A DNA stretch of 64,000 nt. Source: Pedomonas mirosovicensis (GTDB lineage Bacteria; Pseudomonadota; Alphaproteobacteria; Sphingomonadales; Sphingomonadaceae). This document shows positions 29,949-38,806 of the stretch, piece after piece. The notes below the pieces were generated by a model. The model was not told the origin of the DNA. It saw only the letters and a list, made by a program, of their open reading frames with translations, and did no database searches. The stretch is from assembly GCF_022569295.1 (NCBI RefSeq), contig NZ_JAKFIA010000001.1, positions 325,001-389,000 of the forward strand, read 5' to 3'. Position 1 is the first letter of the stretch. Every line of letters begins with the position of its first letter. The position numbers and the translations under genes were made by a program.

Positions 29949-30950
29949 TCAGGGGCGCAGGAAGCCCACCGTGTCGTAGACCTTGTCCAGCACCGGACGG
30001 GCGATGGCGTCGGCCTTCTCGGCCCCTTCCCGCAGCACCGCGTCCACATAGGCCGGATCGGCCAGCAGCTCGCGGAAGCGGGCGGCGATGGGCGCAAGCT
30101 TGGAGACGGTCAGCTCCGCCAGCGCCGGCTTGAACGCGCCGAAGCCCTTGCCGGCGAACTCGGCCAGCACGGCCTCCACCGTGGTGTCGGCGAGCGCGGC
30201 GTAGATGCCAACGAGGTTCTGCGCCTCCGGGCGGCCTTCCAGCCCCTCCTTGGTTTCCGGCAGCACCTCGGGATCGGTCTTGGCCTTCTTGATCTTGGAG
30301 GTGATGGCGTCCGCGTCGTCGGTCAGGTTGATGCGGCTCATGTCCGAGGGGTCGGACTTGCTCATCTTCTTCGAACCATCCCGCAGGCTCATCACGCGGG
30401 TGGCCGGGCCGGTGATGACCGGCTCGGGCAGCACGAGCAGCTCGGTCTCGTAATCGTTGTTGAACTTCTGGGCGATGTCGCGCGCCAGCTCGATGTGCTG
30501 CTTCTGGTCCTCGCCCACCGGCACGTGGGTCGCCTGGTAGGCCAGAATGTCCGCCGCCTGGAGCACGGGGTAGACATAGAGGCCGACGCTCGCGCCCTCC
30601 CGGTCCTTGCCCGCCTTTTCCTTGAACTGGGTCATGCGGTTCAGCCAGCCGATGCGGGCGACGCAGTTCAACACCCAGCTCAGCTCCGCGTGGGCGGTGA
30701 CGGCGCTCTGGTTGAACAGGGTCGCCTTCTTGGGATCGACGCCCGCCGCCAGGATGGCCGCCGCCATTTCCCGCGTCTGGGCGCGCAGCTCGGCCGGGTT
30801 CTGCTTGACCGTGATGGCGTGCAGGTCAACGACGGAGAAGATGCACGGCGCGTCTTCCTGCCAGCGCACCCAGTTCCGGATCGCCCCCAGGTAGTTGCCG
30901 AGATGCAGATTGCCGGTGGGCTGGATGCCCGAGAAGACGCGCTTGGTCAT
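29949..30950 (-). CDS. trpS: Tryptophan--tRNA ligase
   Basis: Class I aminoacyl-tRNA synthetase charging tRNA-Trp; 333 aa, the normal bacterial length. The ATP motifs are clear: [13 protein letters not shown] (HIGH-type) near residues 11-23 and KMSKSD (KMSKS loop) near 200. The ATG at 30950 starts [13 protein letters not shown], the standard beginning. It lies downstream of murJ on the same strand, separated by a block of three tandem hairpin repeats. Confidence 0.97.
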   Translation of the reverse strand: MTKRVFSGIQPTGNLHLGNYLGAIRNWVRWQEDAPCIFSVVDLHAITVKQNPAELRAQTREMAAAILAAGVDPKKATLFNQSAVTAHAELSWVLNCVARIGWLNRMTQFKEKAGKDREGASVGLYVYPVLQAADILAYQATHVPVGEDQKQHIELARDIAQKFNNDYETELLVLPEPVITGPATRVMSLRDGSKKMSKSDPSDMSRINLTDDADAITSKIKKAKTDPEVLPETKEGLEGRPEAQNLVGIYAALADTTVEAVLAEFAGKGFGAFKPALAELTVSKLAPIAARFRELLADPAYVDAVLREGAEKADAIARPVLDKVYDTVGFLRP

Positions 30951-31044
30951 GGGTTTGCTTCCTGTCGCCTGGCCACCCCGGCCCCACTGGCCCGGCGGCT
31001 CGAATTTCTCGTGCCGGGGTCATACCACCCACCGCGAAGGGGTC

Positions 31045-31137
31045 AATCACCCGCGCGTCAAAGACGCGCAATCCTGGCACCCGCGCGTCAAAGACGCGCA
31101 ATCCTGGCACCCGCGCGTCAAAGACGCGCAATCACTG
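31045..31137. repeat. Three tandem 30-bp repeats, each with a perfect hairpin
   Basis: The unit CCGCGCGTCAAAGACGCGCA plus ATCCTGGCAC occurs at 31051, 31081 and 31111 (the last diverges after ATC). Each copy contains the perfect 7-bp inverted repeat GCGCGTC-AAA-GACGCGC. The block begins about 95 bases upstream of the trpS start, and the murJ stop codon (31132-31134) lies inside the third copy. It may act as a multiple terminator or variable-length element. Confidence 0.9.
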
Positions 31138-32710
31138 GCTTTGGCGTCCAAGGCGCGCCTTGAGCTCGGCCAGCGGCATCGCGCCGAACAGCGCCGCCGC
31201 AAGGAAATACACCGCCCCGCCCACCGCCACCGCCAGCAGCACGGCCCCCGCCCGCTCAAACGCGGGCCCGTCGAAGCTGAGGCCGGTGACGCTCAGGAAC
31301 GCCCATAGCGCGCCCGCCATCACGGCGGAGGCCGCCGCCGCCCCCAGCGCCCGCCGCCTGAGCCGGGCATCGAAGCGGAACGCCCCCGTCCGCCGCAGCA
31401 CGGCGTAGAGCAGCGCGCAGTTGCCCCAGGCGGCCAGCGCCGTCGCCCAGCCCAGCGCCGCCACTTGGAAGCGGTCGATCAGCAGCAGGATGAGCGCCAC
31501 GTTGAGCGCCATGGCGGCGAGCGCGGTCCTGACCGGCGTTGCCGTGTCCCCCCCGCGCGAAGAAGCCGGGGGTGAGCACCTTGACGAGCACGTAGGCGGG
31601 CAGCCCCGCCGCCAGGCCGGTGAGCACATGGCCGGTCCACGCCGCATCCTCGCCGCCGAAGCGTCCGCCCACATAAAAGGCGGTGGCGAGCGGGTGGCTG
31701 AGCACCATCAGCCCGGCTGCGGCGGGCAGGGCGAGAAACAGCGCCATCTCCGCCGCCCGGTTTTGCAGGTGGACCGCCTTCGCCTCCTCCCCTTCCGCCA
31801 CGTGGCGGGAGAGCGCGGGCAGCAGCGCCGTGCCGAGCGCGATGCCAACAACCCCCAGCGGCAGCTGGTTCAGCCGGTCGGCGTAATTGAGGTAACTAAG
31901 CGCACCCTGCGGCAGGTGACTGGCGAAGAACAGGTCGATGAGCTGGCCGATCTGGTAGATGCCCGCGCCCACCGCCGCCGGAACGACCGTGCGGCCGAGG
32001 CGGCGCACACGGGGGCCAAAGCTGGGCCACCGCAGGCGCAGGCGCACCCCCGCCCGGCGGCAGGCCCACAGCAGCCACAGGAATTGCAGCAGCCCGGCCA
32101 GCGCCACGCCCCAGGCGAGCGCGGTTGCGGTCATCGCCTCCCCATCTCCTGCGGCCAGCAGCATGGCGGCAATCAGCACCACGTTCAGCAGCACCGGCGC
32201 GGCGGCAGCGGCGGCGAAGCGGCCGAGGCTGTTGAGGATGCCGCCCATGAGCGAGGCGAGCGCAATGAACAGCAGGTAGGGAAAGGTGAGGCGCGACAGC
32301 GCAACCGCCAGGTCGAACTTGCCCGGAACATCCAGAAAGCCGCCGCCGCCGTTCATCAGCCACAAGAGGCCGGGCATGGCGATCTCCGCCAGCGCCGTCA
32401 GCAGCAGGAGGAGGGGGAGGAAGACCGAGAGAATATCCTCGGCGAAGCGCCTTGCCGCCTCCAGCCCCCCTTCGGCCTTCTCCCGGTTGAAGAGCGGCAC
32501 GAAGGCGGCCGAGAATGCCCCTTCCGCGAACAGGCGGCGGAAGATGTTGGGCAGCTTGAAGGCGAGGTTGAAGGCGTCGGCGGCAAGCCCTGCGCCGAGC
32601 AGGCGCGCCATCACCATCTCGCGCGCGAAGCCGAGCACGCGGCTGACGAGCGTCAGCCCGCCGATAAGGCTTGCGGCCCGAACGAGACTGGCGGCCCGGA
32701 TCGGGGTCAT
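31132..32710 (-). pseudogene. murJ: Lipid II flippase MurJ, reading frame broken by an apparent 1-base insertion
   Basis: MOP-superfamily flippase moving lipid II across the inner membrane. The start ATG 32710 (MTPIRAASLVRAASLIGG) and most of the protein, with about ten membrane helices and motifs such as SRVLGFAREMVMARLLGAG and NIFRRLFAEGAFSAAFVP, are in one frame down to GFFARG. The rest (DTATPVRTALAAMALNVALIL... to the stop at 31132) is in another frame. Removing one base from the C7 run at 31548-31554 (G7 on the coding strand) restores about 525 residues. MurJ is normally essential, so an error or slippage is more likely than a dead gene. Confidence 0.88.
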
Positions 32711-32787
32711 CGGCCCCGGCCCGAACCGCCAGTATGACGCCATGTCGCGCGCGCGGGCAGCGTCAGGCTCCCCGCGCAAAGGCGTGA

Positions 32788-33294
32788 TTAGGCATTGCCC
32801 GCCACTTCGCCCGACAGGTCGGCCCCGCCGTTGGCCTGGCGCTGCTGCACGAACAGCGCGGCGAAGTCGATCGGGTCCAGCAGCAGCGGCGGGAAGCCGC
32901 CGTCGCGGGTGCAGTCGGCGATGATTCGGCGCGCGAACGGGAAGAGCATGCGCGGCGCTTCCACCAGCAGGAACGGCTCCAGCGCCTCTTCCGGCACGTT
33001 CTTCAGCGCGAACAGGCCGGAGTACATCAGCTCCACCTGGAAGGCCTTCTGGGCTTCATGACGGGCGATCGCCTCGATCCGCAGGTCCACCTCGTAGGCC
33101 TCGTCGGCCACGCGGCGCACGCCCACGTTCACGTTCACCTCGATGCGCGGCTGGGCACCGGCGTTCTGCAGGGACTGGGGCGCGTTCGGGTTCTCGAACG
33201 ACAGGTCCTTCACGTACTGGGCGAGAATGCCCACCTGCGGCGTGGTGTCCTCGCCGGCCGCAACCTCGGTGGTGTCTTCGGGTTGTTCGCTCAT
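32788..33294 (-). CDS. secB: Protein-export chaperone SecB
   Basis: Tetrameric cytosolic chaperone delivering preproteins to SecA. The 168-aa protein shows the family core QYVKDLSFENPNAPQ, EVDLRIEA and VEAPRMLFPFARRIIADCTRDGGFPPL. A short acidic N-terminus (MSEQPEDTTEVAAGEDT) precedes the domain, as in Alphaproteobacteria. ATG 33294 is chosen; an upstream in-frame extension to 33522 lacks conservation and runs into the regulatory region. It is divergent from the Tim44-like gene. Confidence 0.95.
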   Translation of the reverse strand: MSEQPEDTTEVAAGEDTTPQVGILAQYVKDLSFENPNAPQSLQNAGAQPRIEVNVNVGVRRVADEAYEVDLRIEAIARHEAQKAFQVELMYSGLFALKNVPEEALEPFLLVEAPRMLFPFARRIIADCTRDGGFPPLLLDPIDFAALFVQQRQANGGADLSGEVAGNA

Positions 33295-33623
33295 GGATAG
33301 CCTTTGCTTTATGTCTGCTTTGAAACGAGAAACGGTTGATATCAGTCTTGCCCCCGGCGTTAGCATGGCGCGGCGAACAGAGGCAAGTGCGCCACCGGCG
33401 GCCTCTTTTGAAATCGGCGCAGGTTCGGGCGTTTTTGCCTGCGGCAAGAGGGCGAGAGGAGAAAATGCGCCCCCTCGTGCATGGATTGCGCCCAGCTTGG
33501 GTTGCGGATGAGGGGGAAGCACTTAAGTGGAAACGGGGTAAAGATAGACCGCCCGCTGTCCTGTTGCTATGGTAACAGAGAAGGATGTGGGCGTTTTACC
33601 AGTGAGAGACCGGGCCGGATCGA
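33295..33623. promoter_or_regulatory. Divergent regulatory region between secB and the tim44-like gene
   Basis: A 329-base gap that must hold both promoters. An 18-base imperfect palindrome CTGTTGCTATGGTAACAG lies at 33561-33578 (7 of 9 positions symmetric), about 46 bases before the tim44-like ATG, and is a candidate operator. No gene is evident. Confidence 0.4.
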
Positions 33624-34298
33624 ATGTCTGACAGTACTCAAATCATCGAGATCGTGTTCCTCGCGATGCTGGCGGGCTTCGTCGCCCTGCGGCTGGTCAG
33701 CGTTCTGGGCCGTCGCACGGGCAACGAGAAGCCGGCAACCGATGTGGTCTCGGGCTCCGACACCGCCGGCGCGGACAACGGCAACGCCAATGCGCGCACC
33801 GAGCCGCGCGGCGCGGCCCTGCACCTGCCCTCGGACATCTCCGCCGAAACCCGCGAGGGCCTCCAGCAGATCGCCGAGGCCGACGGCCAGTTCGACGCCC
33901 GGATGTTCATGGAAGGCTCCCGCGCCGCCTACCGCATGATTCTGGAAGCCTTCTGGGGCGATGATCTGGACTCGGTGAAGCCGTTCGTCGCCGACCACGT
34001 GCTGGAGCAGTTCCGCCGCGCCATCGACGCCCGCAAGGCCGAGGGGCTGGTGCTCGACAACCGCCTCATCAGCATCGATCGCGCCGCCATGGTGGAGGCC
34101 ACCCTCTCCGGTGCGATGGCGGAGGTGACCGTGCGCTTCGACGCGACGCTGGCCGCCGTCACGCGCGACCGCGACGGCAAGGTGATCGCGGGCTCGGAAA
34201 CCGATGCGGTCAAGACTCACGATATCTGGACCTTCAGCCGCCACACCCGCTCGCCGGACCCCAACTGGCTCCTCACGGCAACTGACACGGCGGCCTGA
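33624..34298 (+). CDS. Tim44/TimA-type membrane-associated protein
   Basis: 224 aa with one N-terminal transmembrane helix (IIEIVFLAMLAGFVALRLVSVLG), a short Gly/Asn-rich linker and a C-terminal Tim44-like domain (about residues 85-215, with FMEGSRAAYRMILEAFWGDDLD and THDIWTFSRHTRSPDPNWLL). This is the bacterial relative of the mitochondrial import-motor subunit. In Alphaproteobacteria it lies between secB and mltA, as here. Its function in bacteria is not settled; a link to envelope protein export is inferred from position. Confidence 0.88.
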   Translation: MSDSTQIIEIVFLAMLAGFVALRLVSVLGRRTGNEKPATDVVSGSDTAGADNGNANARTEPRGAALHLPSDISAETREGLQQIAEADGQFDARMFMEGSRAAYRMILEAFWGDDLDSVKPFVADHVLEQFRRAIDARKAEGLVLDNRLISIDRAAMVEATLSGAMAEVTVRFDATLAAVTRDRDGKVIAGSETDAVKTHDIWTFSRHTRSPDPNWLLTATDTAA

Positions 34299-34303
34299 CC
34301 CCC

Positions 34304-35581
34304 ATGAGCCGTAACGCGTTCTGGACGGCGGTTGCCGTCACGGTCAGCCTGTCTGTCCTCGCCGCCTGCACCCAAACCCCGAAACAACCGGTCACGCCCG
34401 CACCGCCCGCCGAGCCCGCGCCAGCGCCGGCCCCGCCCAAGCCTCCCGAGGCGCAGGAGCCGATCAGCGCCCTTGAGCTGCCCCGCACGAGCGGGCCTCT
34501 CGTGTCCCAGCTTCCCGGCTGGCAACAAGCGGACCTGCTGCCCGCGCTTCAAGCCTTCAACAAGTCGTGCCGGTCGCTGCAGAAGCGGCAGGACGTCTCC
34601 GGCCTCACCCGGCCGGAAGACTGGAGCGAGGCTTGCGCTAGCGCGAGCACGACGCCGCAAACCTCCGCCGATGCCCGCCGCTTCTTCGAGACCCGCTTCG
34701 CCACCCTGCGCGTGGGCGATGGCACCGGCCTCAACACCGGCTACTACGAGCCCGAACTGGCGGGCTCGCGCACGTGGTCGGTGGAATATTCCGTGCCGCT
34801 CTACAAGCGCCCGCCCGAGCTGGTGGATGTGGACCTCGGCGCGTTCCGCGTCTCCTTGCGCGGCCAGCGCATCGCGGGCCGAGTGCAGGGCAAGAGCCTC
34901 GTGCCCTATTACGACCGCGGCCAGATCGAGGACGGCGCGCTGAAGAACCGCGGCCTCGAACTCGCATGGGTCAAGGACCCCTATGAGGCGTTCTTCCTCC
35001 ATATCCAGGGCTCGGGCCGGATCAAGCTGCCGGACGGCTCGGTGATGCGGGTGGGCTATGACGGGCAGAACGGCCACGCCTACGTGGGGCTGGGCCGCCG
35101 CCTGCTCGACATGGGGCTCCTGCCGCCGGGTCAGGCCACCATGCAGGGCATCATCGCCTGGGCGCGGGCCAACCCGGACAAGGCGCGGGACGTGATGCGC
35201 GAGAACCGCTCTTTCATCTTCTTCCGCGAGCTGACGGGCGACGGCCCGCTCGGCGCGATGGGCGTTGCGTTGACGCCGGAAACCTCCGTCGCGAGCGACC
35301 CGCGCTTCATCCCGCTGGGTGCGCCCTTGTGGCTGCAATCCGCCTACCCCAACCCGCAGAACCGCCAGCAGCAGCTGCCCATCGCCAAGATGATGGTGGC
35401 GCAGGATACGGGCGGGGCCATCAAGGGCGCGAACCGGCTGGACCTGTTCTGGGGCGCAGGCGAGCGCGCTGCGCTCATCGCCGGCGGGCTGTCGTGGCGC
35501 GGCATCACCACGCTCCTGCTGCCCAAACAGGCGGTTGAGCGGCTGCTCTCGACGCCTCCTGTCGCCAGTCCCACCTCATGA
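34304..35581 (+). CDS. mltA: Membrane-bound lytic murein transglycosylase A
   Basis: Outer-membrane lipoprotein that cleaves peptidoglycan glycan strands. A lipoprotein signal ends with LSVLAAC (lipid-bearing Cys near residue 22), followed by a Pro/Ala-rich linker. The MltA barrel (about 120-300) includes GTGLNTGYYEPELAGSR and IQGSGRIKLPDGS, and a 3D domain follows with AQDTGGAIKGANRLDLFWG, where the conserved acid residues of the active site lie. Length 425 aa. The start is 5 bases after the Tim44-like stop, and its end overlaps smr (ATGA). Confidence 0.95.
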   Translation: MSRNAFWTAVAVTVSLSVLAACTQTPKQPVTPAPPAEPAPAPAPPKPPEAQEPISALELPRTSGPLVSQLPGWQQADLLPALQAFNKSCRSLQKRQDVSGLTRPEDWSEACASASTTPQTSADARRFFETRFATLRVGDGTGLNTGYYEPELAGSRTWSVEYSVPLYKRPPELVDVDLGAFRVSLRGQRIAGRVQGKSLVPYYDRGQIEDGALKNRGLELAWVKDPYEAFFLHIQGSGRIKLPDGSVMRVGYDGQNGHAYVGLGRRLLDMGLLPPGQATMQGIIAWARANPDKARDVMRENRSFIFFRELTGDGPLGAMGVALTPETSVASDPRFIPLGAPLWLQSAYPNPQNRQQQLPIAKMMVAQDTGGAIKGANRLDLFWGAGERAALIAGGLSWRGITTLLLPKQAVERLLSTPPVASPTS

Positions 35582-36192
35582 CCCGCCGCCTGCGCCCGGA
35601 TGAGAAGGCGGCGTGGGAGGCCATGGCGGCGCAGGTCGGCAAAAAGGAAAAGCCCTCACGCAAGCCCCGCGAGCTGCGCCCCGAAGAGGCGGCCCTGTGG
35701 GAGCAGATCGCCGCCTCCGTGCGCCCGCTCGGCAACCGGCCGGCCGCGCCCGCCCTGCCGCGCGTCAAGCCGCCCGAGGGGCCGCGCGCCGAACCGGTCC
35801 TGCCCGCCGTCGCCCACCATCTGGCCGGAATTTCCGTCACCGACGCCACGCTGGATGCGGTGTGGGACCGCAAGATCCGCACCGGCGAGGTGCTGCCCGA
35901 CCTTGTGATCGACCTGCACGGCTACACCCGCGAGGCCGCCTACAACCTTCTGGAACGCCGCATCCGCCAGGCGCACGAGCGTCGTGCCCGCGTCGTGCTC
36001 ATCGTCACCGGCAAGGGCCGCTCGACGACGCCATGGCCCGAGACCCCGCGCGGCATCCTCAAGGAAGAACTGCCCCGCTGGCTCGACCAGCCCGGCCTTC
36101 GCCCCTACATCTCCGCCCTGCGCCCCGCCCACCAGCGCCACGGCGGCATGGGCGCGTTCTACGCCATCCTCCGCCGCACGCGGGGCGAGTGA
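35578..36192 (+). CDS. Smr domain-containing protein
   Basis: 204 aa. A basic, Pro/Glu-rich N-terminal half (residues 1-95) leads into a C-terminal Smr domain with LVIDLHGYTREAAYNLLERR and VLIVTGKGRS, the family's DLHG and TGKG nuclease motifs. Smr domains act as DNA- or RNA-nicking modules; YdaL-type stand-alone proteins like this have no assigned role. It overlaps the mltA stop by 4 bases, forming tim44-mltA-smr. Confidence 0.9.
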   Translation: MTRRLRPDEKAAWEAMAAQVGKKEKPSRKPRELRPEEAALWEQIAASVRPLGNRPAAPALPRVKPPEGPRAEPVLPAVAHHLAGISVTDATLDAVWDRKIRTGEVLPDLVIDLHGYTREAAYNLLERRIRQAHERRARVVLIVTGKGRSTTPWPETPRGILKEELPRWLDQPGLRPYISALRPAHQRHGGMGAFYAILRRTRGE

Positions 36193-36519
36193 GCAAGCCA
36201 GGTTTTTGGTTTTTAGGTTTTTTGCGGGAGGTCTAAACCCCCGCGCCCCATTCGTTTTATCGGAACGTGCGCGGGTTCACCGTCGTGCGAACGGGCCTTG
36301 AGCGCTGAATTTGGGAATTAAGGGCCGCACCAGGCGGCTACCGCAGCGCCCCCGCTTCACCCTTCACAACGATCTGAATGATTTTTAAGGAGCACTTTCG
36401 CCAGCCGTCCCGAAGGGCTTGGCGGCCAGTGCGGGGCTCGGCCCGTTCAAACAAAGGGGGCGACGGGGGGCGCAAGCCCCTCCCGCAACTCCTCTACTCT
36501 CCGCAAGGAGTTCGCTCCC
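36193..36519. repeat. Intergenic region smr-GGDEF with palindromic repeat left arm (copy 4)
   Basis: A 327-base gap between convergent genes. Near smr is a left arm: T-rich lead, imperfect hairpin GCGGGAGGT-CTAA-ACCCCCGC (36224-36244), then CCCCATTCGTTTT (36246-36258) and CGTGCGCGGG. A second hairpin GGGGC-GCAA-GCCCC lies at 36467-36480 near the other gene and may be a diverged right arm. No gene is seen. Confidence 0.65.
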
Positions 36520-37701
36520 TCAGCCGATGGCCTGCTTTCCCGGCAGGCACTTCAGCTCCACCTTGTCCACCGCAACCGTGCAGTTCCGCCCGGCGGCCTT
36601 GGCGGCGTAGAGGCGGCGGTCCGCCTTTCGCATCAGGGCCTGGAGGCTCTCGCTGCCCTCGCGCTCGGCGATGCCGAAGCTGGCCGTCACCGTTCTTGCC
36701 CCGCCGAGGGGGGGGAAGCGCCACCCCTCCAGCCGCTGGCGCACGCGCTCGCACAGCTCAAAGGCCCCGGCCCGCGCGGTGCCCGGCAGCAGCACGAGAA
36801 ACTCCTCGCCGCCGGTCCGCCCGATGATGTCGGTGCCGCGGGCCGTATCCCGTAGGAGCGCGCCGAAGGTCCGCAGCACCTCGTCGCCCGCCTCATGGCC
36901 GAAGGTGTCATTGATGCTTTTGAAATGGTCGAGGTCGCAGGCCACCAGCGTCATGGGCGCGCTGCGGCCGTGCCGCAGGGCAGCGCCCGCCTTGTCCAGA
37001 AAGCCGCGCCGGTTGAAGACGCCGGTCAAGGGGTCCGTGTCCCGCTCCCGGCGCAGGTCGTCCATCACGTCGGTGAGCGCCGCTGCCAGAATGGTGAAGC
37101 CAAGGCCCGATCCGAAGATGGCCAGCGAGAACTGGAGCACCTGCCAGAAGGGAGAGCTGGCGAACTCCTGCACGCTGGTGAAGGTACGCAGCCCCAAGGT
37201 GAGCACCGTGCGCGGGAAGAACTGCGCGGCAAAGATCAGCATGAACCAGAACAGGGCGCGGTCGACCCTGCGTCCGCGCGCCAGCGGGCGCAGCTTCAGC
37301 GCCGTCATCAGCAGGATCGCGCCATAGCCGAAGTTCTGCAGATAGATGCGCGCCAGCAGGTTCGGCCACACATAGGCGAAGCACCCGAGCAGCCCGACCA
37401 TGCCCACCAGGACGCCGGCGAACACGCCCCTCCCCAGCCGTTTGCCGGAGCGCGTCAGCACGCCCTCGGCGGTCAGCAGCACGGCCAGCGTATGGAAGAG
37501 GCCCGAGAACAGGGAATTGGGGCCGGTGCCGGGCGGCAACCCGAACACCTGCGACAGGCTGCCGATACAAAAACACAGGCAAGCGCCGGCCAGCAGCAGC
37601 AGGTAATGGCGCTTGCGCTCGATCGACCATGCCCACAGGAACGCCAGCCCGAAAACGGTCAGCACCCCCGGCGCAATGATGGCGGCTGATAAGGTGGGCA
37701 T
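36520..37701 (-). CDS. Membrane-bound diguanylate cyclase (GGDEF)
   Basis: 393 aa. About seven hydrophobic segments fill residues 1-200, forming an N-terminal membrane sensor without a recognisable ligand pocket. The catalytic domain follows: RDTDPLTGVFNRRGF, CDLDHFKSINDTFGHEAGD, and the active-site signature GGEEF with the inhibitory I-site RGTD placed five residues upstream. Both motifs are intact, so it should make cyclic di-GMP and show product inhibition. ATG 37701 is used; TTG 37722 is an in-frame alternative. Confidence 0.92.
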   Translation of the reverse strand: MPTLSAAIIAPGVLTVFGLAFLWAWSIERKRHYLLLLAGACLCFCIGSLSQVFGLPPGTGPNSLFSGLFHTLAVLLTAEGVLTRSGKRLGRGVFAGVLVGMVGLLGCFAYVWPNLLARIYLQNFGYGAILLMTALKLRPLARGRRVDRALFWFMLIFAAQFFPRTVLTLGLRTFTSVQEFASSPFWQVLQFSLAIFGSGLGFTILAAALTDVMDDLRRERDTDPLTGVFNRRGFLDKAGAALRHGRSAPMTLVACDLDHFKSINDTFGHEAGDEVLRTFGALLRDTARGTDIIGRTGGEEFLVLLPGTARAGAFELCERVRQRLEGWRFPPLGGARTVTASFGIAEREGSESLQALMRKADRRLYAAKAAGRNCTVAVDKVELKCLPGKQAIG

Positions 37702-37942
37702 GGGGGTTACTGCTTCGGTCAATTCGGGGTCGTCGCTCTGCTGGGGATAGCGGCATCGTTTCCGCTCATGCCGGGATCATTTCTCCGTTGGGCACGCGCG
37801 GCGCTGTGCGAACGCAGGATCCGGGCGAGCAATAATCTTGCCTCGCTGTGCTCGCGCTACACGCGTGCCGCGCTGATGGCAAGAATGAGGGGCCCCTGTT
37901 CGTCGCATCCCGCCCGGAAGAGCCGGGTTTTATCCAGAACGG

Positions 37943-38638
37943 CTATTCTGGCAGCCGATAAACGAACCGGCACTTGTTCATCGCCAGGCTGCCGGTGGTC
38001 GGGTTCATGTTTCCCTCGATACGGAAGAGGGTCTCTCCCGCCGATTTGACAGCCGCCACAAGCGCCGCGTGGGCCGGGCCATCATTAGCATGCGCGGCGG
38101 GCAGAATGACGGTGGTCCGCCCGACAAGCGACCGTATGGCGATGCCCGAGGCTTCGGCGTCCCCGCCCTTCTCCACCAGCTGGCCGGTCACGGCGAACGG
38201 GCCGCCCACCGGCTCGCCCTTGGCCTCCGGCGCGGGCGGCAGGGCCGTTACCAGCACGGGCACCTGTGGCAGGTCCAGCTCGGCTGGCCGGCGGTCCTCC
38301 GGCAGCACCTCGTTGAGCGCGGCCAGGCGCTCCAGGTAGACGCGGCGCAGGCAGTCCTCGTTGTCGCCGCAGGGCTTGCGGACCTCGGCCTCCCAGCGCG
38401 CCTCGTCTTCCGACAGGCAGATCGCGCCATCGCTCAGCGCCGCCTTGGCCGCGCCGAGGGAAACCTGAAGCTGGCGGTCCAGCTCCGGCAGGGTCTTGCC
38501 ATGACAGACGGCCGACGCCACCGGGCCCGTGGCCGCCTCGCAGTCAACCGTGCCGGTCCGCGCCGGGACCGCGAGGGTGAACAGCGCAAGGCAGCCCAGC
38601 AGTGCGGAAACCAGAAATCCCAAAGCCCTGTCCATCAT
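37943..38638 (-). CDS. Secreted LprI-like (DUF1311-type) protein
   Basis: 231 aa with an N-terminal signal (LGFLVSALLGCLALFTLAVPA) and a Cys-containing domain: VDCEAATGPVASAVCHGKTLPELDRQL, and CLSEDEARWEAEVRKPCGDNEDCLRRVYLERL. The paired cysteines and the C-x(n)-L-x-W-x5-R-x-C pattern match lysozyme-inhibitor LprI / DUF1311 proteins. The C-terminal 110 residues are not recognised. Lysozyme inhibition is not proved. ATGs at 38638 and 38635 are both possible. It lies 241 bases upstream of the GGDEF gene on the same strand. Confidence 0.72.
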   Translation of the reverse strand: MMDRALGFLVSALLGCLALFTLAVPARTGTVDCEAATGPVASAVCHGKTLPELDRQLQVSLGAAKAALSDGAICLSEDEARWEAEVRKPCGDNEDCLRRVYLERLAALNEVLPEDRRPAELDLPQVPVLVTALPPAPEAKGEPVGGPFAVTGQLVEKGGDAEASGIAIRSLVGRTTVILPAAHANDGPAHAALVAAVKSAGETLFRIEGNMNPTTGSLAMNKCRFVYRLPE

Positions 38639-38703
38639 CCTGCTTCCCCTTGCCTGCTCCACCTAAAAACCACGCTTCACCCAACCGCCGCCCCAAATAC
38701 AAA

Positions 38704-38736
38704 AGGGCGAGCCCCGAATGGCCGAGGCTCGCCCCT
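38704..38736 (-). terminator. Terminator of the hslVU operon
   Basis: AGGGCGAGCC / GGCTCGCCCCT hairpin with a 12-base loop. Read on the minus strand, the stem is followed by CCCTTTTG, a short U-tract. It lies about 70 bases beyond the hslU stop. Confidence 0.65.
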
Positions 38737-38806
38737 TGTCTCATAGGCGTCTGGCAATGTCAATAGGTTTTTAACTATTGCCGATGTTTTACACCTGCCA
38801 AGGCCC

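Noticed and set aside
31045-31137. Possible CRISPR array
   Set aside because: The 30-bp units are contiguous with no variable spacers, and no cas gene is in the window.
37723-37942. A gene between the GGDEF and LprI-like genes
   Set aside because: No frame has a start, ribosome site and plausible composition; only a small CCCGG/CCGGG hairpin near 37912 is visible.
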